A stretch of DNA of 64,000 nucleotides from positions 1 through 64,000 of the forward strand of contig NZ_FQYR01000002.1 of the NCBI RefSeq assembly GCF_900141815.1, written 5' to 3'. The stretch is from Rubritalea squalenifaciens DSM 18772 (lineage in GTDB: Bacteria > Verrucomicrobiota > Verrucomicrobiia > Verrucomicrobiales > Akkermansiaceae). Below the pieces are notes generated by a model, which saw only the letters and a program-made list of their open reading frames with translations, made no database searches and had not been told where the DNA came from. A program made the translations under genes and the position numbers. This document shows, one piece after another, positions 26,401 through 33,245 of the stretch (within the stretch, counting starts at the first letter, position 1; each line of letters opens with the position of its first letter).

Positions 26401-27699
26401 ACCACCACCCATCTTGGTTAGTGCGGCACTCTGATCGTAGCTGTTCGCACCACCGGAAGTAATGGAGACGGTCCATCCCTCTACCTGGCAGAGACGTTCG
26501 AAATCTCTTCGCACTAGGTCCAGCTCCTTGTCACCTGTGAAGGCGTGATCCACCACGGAGTCATAAGCTTCCACGGTGATCTTGTACGTACCGCTGGCCA
26601 ATCCAAGAGCAGCAACATCCAGCTGCTCAAGTCCTAGGTTGGATGCAATCTCTGTTCCGTTGACATACCAGCGCAGAGTAATGACATCCGTGGATGCCAC
26701 TTCAACATCGATCGTTGCAGGATCCACAAGAACCGCGGAATTATCTGTCCAAGTGTCCAGAGGATCGAAGGCCTTGTGGTAGATGAAGATGGCATTCTCG
26801 ATGCGGTTCTGCAGCGGCGCCGCGTTATCCACACCCACATCCATGAAGGCAATCTGCACATCCTTATCCATACCCACGACGTCCAACATGGGTGGACCGT
26901 CATAGGTGCTCAAATTCTCAATCCCTTTGCCATCATAGCCCATCCATTGCCCCCACATGGCGGCCGTGGGTTCAAAAGTCGCATTCCTCGTCAAACTGTT
27001 AGACTCTCCATTGATATGGCTCGTCTTCATTGGGCGGGCGTTGCCACCGTGTCCCAGTTTGTGGTGGGCATGCGTTCTCTCATGCACCCAGGCCCAGGCA
27101 GTACCTGAGTCAGACACATAGGGTGTACCACAGACCTTGGCATTGGAAACATCTCCAGCTGCCCCGGCACCGGTCACCCCATTCATAAAGAAATTCGCCG
27201 GGCCCCAGTCAGGCTGGGTATTGGCCAGAGCGGCAGAGTGCAGCTCACTCTTGTACTTCCCTTGGGGGTACATCGGGTAATCCACCCTGATACTATTCTG
27301 CTTCCACAGCTTCATGAATGGCGCATAGCGCTTGTAGTTGTGACGAAGCAGCGGATTGGCTATCACCTGATTGCCTGCATCCGCAGAGCGATCAATGTCA
27401 CGCAGGTGCATGTCAGCAGCAGCGGTGATGCGGTAGTTGTAGTCCCCGACTACATCCTCCATGTTAGTCGTCGGCATGGAGCCGCGTCCCTCGATGTAGT
27501 GAGAGAAATAGAACATATCCACACGGTTAGCAGAAGGCCCTGAGCCCTCTACTAATTCATACTGGACGATGTTTTTGAGTTGGTTGTACTGATCGATGGA
27601 TTGCTGACTACTCAGACTATCCCAGACAATGGGCGTCTGTGCCACAGCAGTAATCAGCATAGCGGGTCCGGGCAAAATCCGGATGAGGGTTTTGGTCAT
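20407..27699 (-). CDS. Giant secreted metalloprotease-like / cadherin / LamG surface protein
   Basis: About 2430 residues from the ATG at 27699; the longer frame would need a TTG start. After a signal peptide (cut near AVAQ) the N-terminal ~400 residues hold HERTH (His206, Glu207, His210), an HExxH zinc-protease motif followed by AHHKLGH. Next come an autotransporter-associated beta-strand region (~420-900), eight cadherin-like repeats with 'D..G..SYTVTG' and 'LDYE.....L.VTVTD' patterns, two copies of a ~225-residue beta-rich domain, a LamG/concanavalin domain (~2150-2330), and a C-terminal calcium-binding TSP3-like tail (DTDSDLLSDSWE, GDADSDGLNDADE, DTDVDGHSD). This architecture suggests a calcium-stabilised adhesin or polymer-degrading enzyme. 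It follows a small secreted protein on the same strand with 50 bp between, so the two may form one transcript. Confidence 0.8.
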   Translation of the reverse strand: MTKTLIRILPGPAMLITAVAQTPIVWDSLSSQQSIDQYNQLKNIVQYELVEGSGPSANRVDMFYFSHYIEGRGSMPTTNMEDVVGDYNYRITAAADMHLRDIDRSADAGNQVIANPLLRHNYKRYAPFMKLWKQNSIRVDYPMYPQGKYKSELHSAALANTQPDWGPANFFMNGVTGAGAAGDVSNAKVCGTPYVSDSGTAWAWVHERTHAHHKLGHGGNARPMKTSHINGESNSLTRNATFEPTAAMWGQWMGYDGKGIENLSTYDGPPMLDVVGMDKDVQIAFMDVGVDNAAPLQNRIENAIFIYHKAFDPLDTWTDNSAVLVDPATIDVEVASTDVITLRWYVNGTEIASNLGLEQLDVAALGLASGTYKITVEAYDSVVDHAFTGDKELDLVRRDFERLCQVEGWTVSITSGGANSYDQSAALTKMGGGAFSAADFTSSPAGKTAVFPANQGLETLTGSGLNVAGLRFEGDYLIDGSGAFNLASGSVHSLPTTLSQVTTDAVIGGDLVKTGLGEFALGGNTTLSTGKIDVQQGTLTANASDSFGDVTEMTIRRGAQAKLNAGETINNLTMEGFSALWADTGAEEAVIDGLTFQKMGDANIGYQFHNYFKIGTGTLAFDGAVTLDDTVMVLTGDDKQGELDPTQNMYRTHWMMDMGRGGSFDIRGNVSGFGSIVVKHGGPMSISGSVNLQGEHDELDHFRGLFSMIYGSHVTVEPGGSLAADVIDLSHYSTLEYNGSQPLVGTIIPAHQTREGSNHQMTFPGFWGHLCGTGDITSQVVMRNGSSASPGAFGQVGRQDLLGGMFIDNVATIDWQIADTDAANDVDGLPTGWDVYKISGTLDLDGVMPSGAWKKNGNNINEPVDEVVDITLKLSSMGLSASQINLDPAQNYSFLIAEADAVVGFDPAKFSISFEAGSALASLPGEWGVALVNGTRIELQYVGGAAGAPVVKNQTLALDENQSAGSSVGFVNPTSFIGTLAWSLTDDAGGLFTIDAVTGEIATTAVLDAELQSSYSLVVSVTDDSELTDTATVTIQVNNVNEPPVLADVQVTVPRSVAPGVIATLNATDDDVNDSVSYHLAATASSLFSINSTTGDLSLTQSLVGQSFYVRNLAVYAIDSSGLVTQAVVSIAVNEDGVINDFTGAGGNLSDAANWSQGSPDGSTPGFVNADGLINSKLNNYDLIIQSGTITRAENTVYEWTGDTDIVIAGGLLDYTANSASGNSHRVLRLKNTSSLTMEGGELKLWGDRSIEFFDQGTIIIRGGKLSAESFGIGNTVAQIAFVTFEAGDGELVLSSLPAGLDATRYIDFHSGSAGKLTVSNADAAYYEAIWNNGGIKVDGANNGSFASLFEVDGNTLTLRPVIAPVLADTSFDVDEGLPVGSVVGQLDAVYSTGVEDWDLTNDGGGAFSIDEASGEIITAVVLDADVQSLYQLSALVTDDTGHTATASITVNVLAVNAAPVASNGSGSVSEDAAIGTPVVTASASDPGDTLTYAITGGNASGAFAIDAGTGEISTAAALDYETVTSYSLTVTVTDSGGLSDSALIDITVTDVVEVNEYLVAGGNLSNANNWSVSAPDANTAGVVTVNALIDSVLNDYDLILQAGTITRAESSVYEWRGDTDVVIDGATLDYTANSASGNTHRVLRLIGTSSLEMQSGEFHLWSDRNIEFFDEGTIVIHGGVLNAGGLLNKSSMVGPVLTFDIGDGVVNISGTNINLTDLNYIDFLTGTEGKLAVTGADAAYFESKWNSGEIKHDGANNGSFTSLFKVTGNTLELRAIPLPVVGDANVSVSEDAAIGAVVTQMVATSSTGTETWALTSDAGGLFVIDPSTGAISTTATLNYESATNYLIVVSLTDDAGEAVSANVSIDVTNVNEAPSVGDSSGSAAEDAPVGTVVASVSSSDPDAGDSVSYTVTGGPFAIDVFGVISTTAALDYESASAYSLTVTATDTGGLSDTATVTVSVTNVNEAPSVADTSGSVAENASTGTVVASVSVSDPDAGDSFTYSVAGGPFSIDAFGVISTTAVLDYESAASFSLTVTATDAGGLSDSASVVVSVTNVNETPTADDLFVSLSESASVGTLVGTVTSGDPDGNDSVTYSITAGNEDGAFTIDAGSGDITTVLPLDYETVPDYLLTVTATDAGGLSATAIVDISLIDEQELPDPVIHWALNDGSGASASDSSVNGRDGLITGSPLWTNEGRSAGALELDGTDDKVGYTMNTLSVSAYTVSIWVKSASDSQNQFASVMSNDSTTSGSTFQIDLGGGGYRYNGSGNAQFGDSPLGEWVHLVVSCDGTDTKLYYNGALVQTLTGVADTQFNDFHLGVNRNGVRHFQGALDDFRFYDQALSDAEVADLFALYQDTDSDLLSDSWELENFASLAVSDGTGDADSDGLNDADEFLYGTDPNISDTDVDGHSDLTEVNAGSDPLDPLSQP
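22365..23038 (-). repeat. Internal ~225-residue domain, copy 2
   Basis: Encodes AGGNLSNANNWSVSAPD, LNDYDLILQAGTITRAESS, LDYTANSASGNTHRVLRL, WSDRNIEFFDEGTIVIHGG and DGANNGSFTSLFKVTGNTL. Each block matches the corresponding block of copy 1 within the same gene, about 1.25 kb away, pointing to duplication of a beta-helix-like module together with one cadherin repeat on each side. Confidence 0.8.
23612..24288 (-). repeat. Internal ~225-residue domain, copy 1
   Basis: Encodes AGGNLSDAANWSQGSPDG, LNNYDLIIQSGTITRAENT, LDYTANSASGNSHRVLRL, WGDRSIEFFDQGTIIIRGG and DGANNGSFASLFEVDGNTL, the counterpart of the module at 22365-23038 and similar to autotransporter-type strand modules in PEP-CTERM proteins. 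Confidence 0.8.
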
Positions 27700-27749
27700 T
27701 TTATTGCTTAGTGTGGGTTTGGAGCAGAACGCAGCCTTCAAGGCGACTG

Positions 27750-28343
27750 CTATTCCTGGGTAGGTCTATGCCAGGTGAAGGAGGTGCTTGAGAGGGACAC
27801 CTTGAACACCTGGTTTTTTATATATGCGTTGTGGAACGGGATCTTCAGCTCTCCCTCATTGTGAGGAATCAGCTTCCAATCCACGGAAATGGTTTCTGGC
27901 TTTTTGCTAACAGGAAATTTGAGCTCGACGCTGACATGGCGCATCTCATTCTCATCATGGTAATGGCCATCACGCTGATCCGCGGCACTGGGGAACTTGC
28001 AACTCACGAGCTTCCCCTGCACCGGCAAGCCGTCTATCAGCACCGGACAGTTCATACTCAACGAGCGTAGGATCTTAGCGTGGTCCTGTTCACCGACATC
28101 CCCGAGCTCCTTCTTTTTCAGCGCATAGAGCTGACTGAAATGGATGTCTGCCTTGCAAACAAGCGCCTGCTTTTCCAAGGAGAACTCCACCTTCATGAGC
28201 TTCCTGGGTGGGTGCGCTTGGAGACTCACGGGATGCCAAGCAAGCATCCCAAGAATGCAGATGAATAGCGGGCGAAGGTTGAAGCGCGTAAAGAAATCAG
28301 CCTTCTGCCCCCATGGATTGAGGGTTTGTGTGTGGGTTTTCAT
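27750..28343 (-). CDS. Secreted hypothetical protein upstream of the giant gene
   Basis: 197 residues with a long N-terminus, then a hydrophobic segment (LFICILGMLAWHPVSL) ending in LQAH, so probably exported. The mature part contains KLMKVEFSLEKQALVCKADI, HYHDENEMRHVSVELKF and SVDWKLIPHNEGELKIPF, alternating strands with histidines. No named domain recognised. It is immediately upstream of the giant metalloprotease-like gene on the same strand, so it may assist or be secreted with it. Confidence 0.65.
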   Translation of the reverse strand: MKTHTQTLNPWGQKADFFTRFNLRPLFICILGMLAWHPVSLQAHPPRKLMKVEFSLEKQALVCKADIHFSQLYALKKKELGDVGEQDHAKILRSLSMNCPVLIDGLPVQGKLVSCKFPSAADQRDGHYHDENEMRHVSVELKFPVSKKPETISVDWKLIPHNEGELKIPFHNAYIKNQVFKVSLSSTSFTWHRPTQE

Positions 28344-28573
28344 GAGAGCTATCGAGTGTTCGTACCTCTCTCGCGGATAGCCTTAGTCAGACCATCAACG
28401 AGAAACAGATAGAGTGATTACTTCAAAATGATGTCCCATAGATTTGTATTACTTCATTTTCTATTTTTTTCTTATCTCCACGTCCTAAGCACCTTGATGA
28501 CGCACACTACTAGCGCTTTTAAACATCAAGACACCTCTCACACTTGCATCCACACCTGAGCCCCGACACACTC

Positions 28574-29377
28574 ATGCCGATGCAAGCGATTCTCGAAAAA
28601 GCACTGGAAGCCGTACAGGCCGTAGCCGATTTCCAGCTGAAACATTTCCGCGCCATGCCAGTCGGCGCAGACAACATCAAATCCCTCCGTGAGACTGTCT
28701 CCTTCGTGGATGTGGAGTCTGAGAAAATCCTCCAGGACGCCCTGCTTCCACTGATCGAGGAAGCCGGCTTCTACGGCGAGGAGTCCGGCAAGACCGGTTC
28801 ACAAGACCTGGTCTGGATCGTCGACCCACTGGATGGCACCACCAACTTCCTCTCCGGCAATGACCACTTCAGCATCTCCGTTGCTCTTGTTAAAAATGGC
28901 AAGCCCATCCTTGGCATTTTATGCAAGCCATTCAGCAATGAGACTTGGACCTGCATCAAGGGAGAGGGAGTCTTCTACAAGGGTGAGAAGACGAGCAAGG
29001 TCTCCGAGAACCTCACCGAAAAGGACGCACTCTTCGTTACTGGTTTCCCTTACCGTTCATCGGATGTCGCGCCATCCTTCTTCGCCTGTGCCGCCGAAGT
29101 ACTGACTCTCGGCCGGGGCATCCGCCGCACAGGAAGTGCTGCGCTGGATGTGACCAACTTATCCTGCGGCTGGATGCAGGGCTTCTGGGAGACCGACCTC
29201 CAGCCCTATGACATCGCTGCCGCCATGCTCTTTGCGGAGGAAAACGGCTGCATCGTGACCAACCACCAAGGTGGTGAATACGATATCTTCAGCGACCGCC
29301 TGATGGTAGCCGCCCTGCCCGCCGTGCACGCAGCGCTTCTCGAAACCATTCAGAAGCACTACGCCGCGGACATCTGA
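28574..29377 (+). CDS. Inositol monophosphatase family protein
   Basis: 267 residues from the ATG at 28574; a second ATG at 28580 is possible, and the longer frame would start with TTG. The Mg-binding signature DPLDGTTNF follows WIV, and a second signature WETDLQPYDIAAAMLFAEENG provides the last aspartate. EESG earlier supplies the metal-binding glutamate. The family includes inositol-1-phosphatase, CysQ-type PAP phosphatase and histidinol phosphatase; sequence alone does not choose. It stands alone, with an AT-rich ~230-bp upstream region as promoter, and converges on terC. Confidence 0.88.
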   Translation: MPMQAILEKALEAVQAVADFQLKHFRAMPVGADNIKSLRETVSFVDVESEKILQDALLPLIEEAGFYGEESGKTGSQDLVWIVDPLDGTTNFLSGNDHFSISVALVKNGKPILGILCKPFSNETWTCIKGEGVFYKGEKTSKVSENLTEKDALFVTGFPYRSSDVAPSFFACAAEVLTLGRGIRRTGSAALDVTNLSCGWMQGFWETDLQPYDIAAAMLFAEENGCIVTNHQGGEYDIFSDRLMVAALPAVHAALLETIQKHYAADI

Positions 29378-29382
29378 TAGGT

Positions 29383-30168
29383 TTATCCCTGGATCTTGCC
29401 CAGCCTGGCCTCGGCCTTGGCCAAGAGCTTTTTCTGGTAGCGTCCCTGGATGATTTCCACCGCTACCAGAACACCGATCACAAAGTAGAAGGTGCCTTTG
29501 GACATGGCGTGCACCTCATGACCCCAGAAGCTCAACTCCGCCTTGTGCCCACCCTCGGACACGAGCAGGATACCTACAATGAAGAGGATGAAGAGACCGA
29601 GCACCTCATAAACTCGGTTCTTCTGCAGGAAGCGGGAAACCCCGTCCGCCAGCCAGATCATCAGAATACCACTGATAACAATCGCCGTCACCATCACCCA
29701 AGGCACTTTGGTGATCGCCATGGCACTCAGGATGGAATCAAAGGAGAACACCGCATTCATCACCACGATGAGAGCGATCGTCTTCACCACGCTGGCTGAC
29801 TTCTTCTCCTCTTCATGGGAGATTTCCAGTTGCACCATGTGCATCACCTCCTTGATCGCGGTGTAAATGATGAAGGCACCACCAAACAAGGTGATCACCG
29901 AGCCGAAATCAAAGCTGCCGGATACCGCATGGGTATCGATGGTGAACCAGGTCGCCTTCAGGCTGTCCATCAGATAGAGCAGCACGAACAGAAGGATGAT
30001 ACGCAGACCAATCGCTAGGCCAATCCCCCAGGTGCGCACCATGCGCTGTTTCTCAGGAATCACCCGCTTACTCTCCAGTGAAATGTAGAGAAGATTATCA
30101 AAGCCCAGCACCGCTTGCAGCAGTACCAGCATGAGAAGATTGAGTAAGTTCGGGATCAGGTCAGCCAT
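29383..30168 (-). CDS. TerC-family integral membrane protein
   Basis: 261 residues with about seven hydrophobic helices. The family marker acidic residues lie in membrane segments: GFDN (Asp24) and FSFDS (Asp144). TerC proteins are linked to tellurite resistance and, in the YkoY/Alx branch, manganese export and protein secretion. No yybP-ykoY manganese riboswitch is visible in the 92-bp upstream gap. It lies downstream of the HD-domain gene on the same strand. It ends 5 bp from the IMPase stop, convergent. Confidence 0.9.
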   Translation of the reverse strand: MADLIPNLLNLLMLVLLQAVLGFDNLLYISLESKRVIPEKQRMVRTWGIGLAIGLRIILLFVLLYLMDSLKATWFTIDTHAVSGSFDFGSVITLFGGAFIIYTAIKEVMHMVQLEISHEEEKKSASVVKTIALIVVMNAVFSFDSILSAMAITKVPWVMVTAIVISGILMIWLADGVSRFLQKNRVYEVLGLFILFIVGILLVSEGGHKAELSFWGHEVHAMSKGTFYFVIGVLVAVEIIQGRYQKKLLAKAEARLGKIQG

Positions 30169-30260
30169 GGTCTTTTAACGTTTCGCCCACAGCTTAAAAC
30201 AGAGTCCGTGCGATAATGCAACAGACTCCTCTTATAAAGACAGACGAAGTTTATACCAGG

Positions 30261-30836
30261 CTAACAAGAAAGCACGGACTCCATCAGCGGACGGAAGTCC
30301 TCAAGCTCCGGAGTCACCATGTCCGGAATTTTACCCATATCATCATAGCGCCTCACAATGATCGCATTCTCAAAATGGGGATCCTGCTCAAACTGACGGG
30401 CCTCATCATCACTCATGACTCCGCCTTGGAGTTCGAGACTTTGGCGCGATGCCGCAGAGAGATCAGCCAGATACTGAGCCTCTTTCCAGCACAGGTAGCG
30501 CTTGGAGTCAGCATGCATGCGGATGGGAGCCACCACGGTATCACCAAACCACTTGGACAGCCTGTTAGCTCCCACATGTTCATGCCGCGTATCCACGCCC
30601 TTGTCCGCAATATCCTCCCCCAGATCATGCAAGAGGTGGCCGTAGTCATGAAGCAGGCAAGAAACCACGATTTCAGGCTTCTCCCCTTCCTGCTGGGCAA
30701 AGGTCGCGCACTGCAGGGCATGCTGAAGCTCAGTCACATCCTCTCCGTAGGCTCTCCCTCCTTTATCACGGAACACCTCAAAAATTTCATCGATTATGGA
30801 ACTAGCTTCCGTCATGCCTCCAAGATGAGACATCAC
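30261..30836 (-). CDS. PhnZ-like HD-domain oxygenase (phosphonate type)
   Basis: 191 residues. The metal ligands of the mixed-valence di-iron HD family fit: His39 (LQHALQCA), His63-Asp64 (HDYGHLLHD), His85 (RHEHVGA), His108 (RMHADSKRYL) and Asp165/166 (RRYDD). A Tyr30 with a nearby acid (GED) matches the lid region. PhnZ cleaves 1-hydroxy-2-aminoethylphosphonate to glycine and phosphate after PhnY hydroxylation; related enzymes act on other substrates. No PhnY-type dioxygenase or phosphonate transporter is near, so the substrate is open. The first ATG is favoured because GAGG lies 11 bases before it, while the internal ATG has its GGAGG only one base away. Confidence 0.82.
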   Translation of the reverse strand: MMSHLGGMTEASSIIDEIFEVFRDKGGRAYGEDVTELQHALQCATFAQQEGEKPEIVVSCLLHDYGHLLHDLGEDIADKGVDTRHEHVGANRLSKWFGDTVVAPIRMHADSKRYLCWKEAQYLADLSAASRQSLELQGGVMSDDEARQFEQDPHFENAIIVRRYDDMGKIPDMVTPELEDFRPLMESVLSC

Positions 30837-30967
30837 GTCGTCAGCCTCAAGCCTACTCGCCCCTCAAATCCCTGACTCATCTGGCATTTTTCAAAATCCA
30901 CGCCAAAATAAATGTAACCAGGACTCCTGCCGGCCACGAAGTATCCTTAACCCATCACTTTATCATC

Positions 30968-31954
30968 ATGGAAAGCTCTAAAATTGCCGCCGCCATCCTG
31001 GCCGTGGGTGCTACCGCTGCCGGCCTCACCTTCTACATCTCCCACCAGCAGAGTCAGTCGTCATCTGATCCGGTGCCACTAAGCCAGAGCACCAGCTCTC
31101 AAAGCTCCCCAGAGAATGTACAAAGCTCCGTCTCTAGCAACCCGACGCCCCGAACCAGCTCATCCGCACCGTCGCCTTCCTCCTCCGCAGCCAGCGTGAC
31201 CCCGCCCAACGGAATCGACCAAGACACCTGGGACCGTGCCATTCGCAACACCAAAATGATCTACGGCATGGCGCAGCAGGCTCGTGAAAGTGGCTGGATG
31301 GAGCGCATGATCGAAGGCAGAGTCAAAGGGGACGCCAAAATGATCAGCGACCAGTTAGGACTGGATGAATCGACGGCCACGAAGATCGAAACCATGCTGC
31401 TAGACCGGGCCAACGGCTCACTAGAACAGACCCGCAAGGTCTGGGATGCCATGCTAGCCGACGAAGCCAAGTTCACAGAAATGGCCGCCATCCGCGACAT
31501 GAAGGAACGCGAAGTCGAGCTCTCCCCTGAGCTTGCCGCCCGTGACCAAGCACTCAGGCAGGAAGTCTTCGGCCAGTTTGCAGAAGATGGAAAGCCCCTC
31601 AGTGACGAGGACATTCAAAACCTGTTCCGTCCGCAGCGGCCTGAAAATTGGTATGAAGATGATGCCTTCCTCGTCAAAGCCGTGGCTGAAATGCCCGAGG
31701 AACAAGGCAGCTCCATGATGGAATACGCAGGCAAGTTGGACTACCTGGACCGGGAACGTAACGCCAGCCGCACCGTCAACAACATCCTCCGCAGCACTGA
31801 GCTTTCCGACCAGCAGAGCGAGCAACTCCAAAAACTCTACATCGACTCTCCCGAGCCCAGTGATGAGCAACTTTCCGAAATCATCCCGGCGAGTCAGCTC
31901 GAGGAAGTCAAGAAGGCCGCCAACAGCCGCCGCTTCCGGGGCTGGGGCAGATAG
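30968..31954 (+). CDS. Membrane-anchored hypothetical protein, tandem paralog 1
   Basis: 328 residues. One N-terminal hydrophobic helix (IAAAILAVGATAAGLTFYIS, about 6-25), then a ~55-residue Ser/Pro/Gln-rich linker, then a helical domain starting at GIDQDTWDRAI. The domain has WYEDDAFLVKAVAEMPEE and YAGKLDYLDRE blocks and ends in a basic RRFRGWGR tail. It is paralogous to the next gene through the whole C-terminal domain. Likely periplasm-facing, anchored by the N-terminal helix. No known function. Confidence 0.75.
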   Translation: MESSKIAAAILAVGATAAGLTFYISHQQSQSSSDPVPLSQSTSSQSSPENVQSSVSSNPTPRTSSSAPSPSSSAASVTPPNGIDQDTWDRAIRNTKMIYGMAQQARESGWMERMIEGRVKGDAKMISDQLGLDESTATKIETMLLDRANGSLEQTRKVWDAMLADEAKFTEMAAIRDMKEREVELSPELAARDQALRQEVFGQFAEDGKPLSDEDIQNLFRPQRPENWYEDDAFLVKAVAEMPEEQGSSMMEYAGKLDYLDRERNASRTVNNILRSTELSDQQSEQLQKLYIDSPEPSDEQLSEIIPASQLEEVKKAANSRRFRGWGR

Positions 31955-32159
31955 CCCCCCGCAGCCGGGATGATTGCCGATGATTCAGCTCCCACTTGAA
32001 AAGACGGTAGGAGAGGTGATAGTTTCCTTGAAGAAGGTCCGTTTAAGAACCTACAAAAAAATCGGATTTTTTTTCGCAACTTCCCGAATATCATCGGGTT
32101 TAATCGCGAGCTATGGGTCTTAAGTGTGCAAGATCTGCTTCAAAAAATCATCTACTACC

Positions 32160-33170
32160 ATGAATACACCAAAAATCGCGGCATTAATACTCGGTGTCGG
32201 AGTAGCTTCTGCAGGGGTTACTTTTTACCTTTCCAACGAAGAAAAACCGGTGGCTCCAGCAGAGTCGTCCTCCACTGAGACCTCACCAAAGCCTAAGGCC
32301 ACGGAAAGCGTCACCAAATCAGCTCCCGTGGACAGAGAGGAACGCCCGGACCGCAGACCAGGTGGACCAGGCCGCTTCGGTGGTGGTGAGGACCGCGAGG
32401 AAAGCCCAGCTCCAGAGGGAATTGATCAAGACGCCTGGAATGACGCCCAGCGCAGCATGCGCTTCATCTATGGTTTCGTAGAGGGCATGCAAGATCCCGA
32501 CAACCGCTGGCGCCGCAGAATGCAAGACCGCGTGACCAGAGATTCTGAAGCCATAGCTAAATCTCTCGGCCTCGAGGGTGAATCTGCAGAAAAGGTGCAA
32601 GAACTTCTCAACGGCCGCATGACTGGCTCCCTTGAAAATTCAACCAAGATCATGAACGGCATCATCGCCAACGAGCAAGGCTATCTGGAATACAGAGCCT
32701 TGAGAGAGATGAGCGAAGACGATAAAGACCTCACCGCTTCCCAGCAAGCCCGCCTGGACCAGCTTAAGAACGACATCTTCGGGCAGTACTACCCAGAAGG
32801 CCAGGAAGTCTCCAATGATCCATTCCGCGACCTCATCTGGCGCAACCCTTCCAATGGCGACTGGTATGAGGACAATGCCTTCCTCGTCAAAGCCGCCGCG
32901 GAGATGCCTGAGCAGGAAGGCGCTGACCTTCTCGAGTACGCAGGCAAGCTGGACTATCTGGACCGCAAGGAGTACGCCACCGACCGCGTAATCAACATCC
33001 AGCGCTCCGTTGATCTCTCCTCCGAACAGACCCAGCAACTGAACGATCTCTACTTGGAGAACCGCAACCCCTCCGATGAACAGCTCAGCCAGATTGTCTC
33101 TCCTGACCAGCTCGAGGCAGTGAAAAGCGCTGGCAGCGAGCGCAGATGGGGCCGCCGCGGCAGACGCTAA
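32160..33170 (+). CDS. Membrane-anchored hypothetical protein, tandem paralog 2
   Basis: 336 residues from the ATG at 32160 (MNTPKIAALILGVGVASAGV); upstream in-frame codons to 32124 look noncoding. Same plan as the preceding gene: single N-terminal helix, a variable linker (here basic, ERPDRRPGGPGRFGGG), then GIDQDAWNDAQ, WYEDNAFLVKAAAEMPEQ and YAGKLDYLDRKEY, with a very basic RRWGRRGRR end. The different linkers and conserved C-terminal halves suggest that the domain, not the linker, is functional. A terminator follows directly. Confidence 0.75.
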   Translation: MNTPKIAALILGVGVASAGVTFYLSNEEKPVAPAESSSTETSPKPKATESVTKSAPVDREERPDRRPGGPGRFGGGEDREESPAPEGIDQDAWNDAQRSMRFIYGFVEGMQDPDNRWRRRMQDRVTRDSEAIAKSLGLEGESAEKVQELLNGRMTGSLENSTKIMNGIIANEQGYLEYRALREMSEDDKDLTASQQARLDQLKNDIFGQYYPEGQEVSNDPFRDLIWRNPSNGDWYEDNAFLVKAAAEMPEQEGADLLEYAGKLDYLDRKEYATDRVINIQRSVDLSSEQTQQLNDLYLENRNPSDEQLSQIVSPDQLEAVKSAGSERRWGRRGRR

Positions 33171-33193
33171 ACCTTCTTCCCCCCGGTACGATA

Positions 33194-33227
33194 AAGGCGT
33201 GACCTCCCTCGAGGCCACGCCTTTTTT
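33194..33227. terminator. Bidirectional terminator between paralog 2 and the selenoprotein gene
   Basis: AAGGCGTG-CCTC / GAGG-CACGCCTT stem with one mismatch, followed by TTTTTT on the plus strand. It lies between convergent genes and may also serve the minus strand. Confidence 0.75.
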
Positions 33228-33245
33228 ATGGAATTTACCAGAAGT

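Noticed and set aside
30169-30260. Manganese yybP-ykoY riboswitch before the TerC gene
   Set aside because: The gap is only 92 bp and lacks the conserved riboswitch core.
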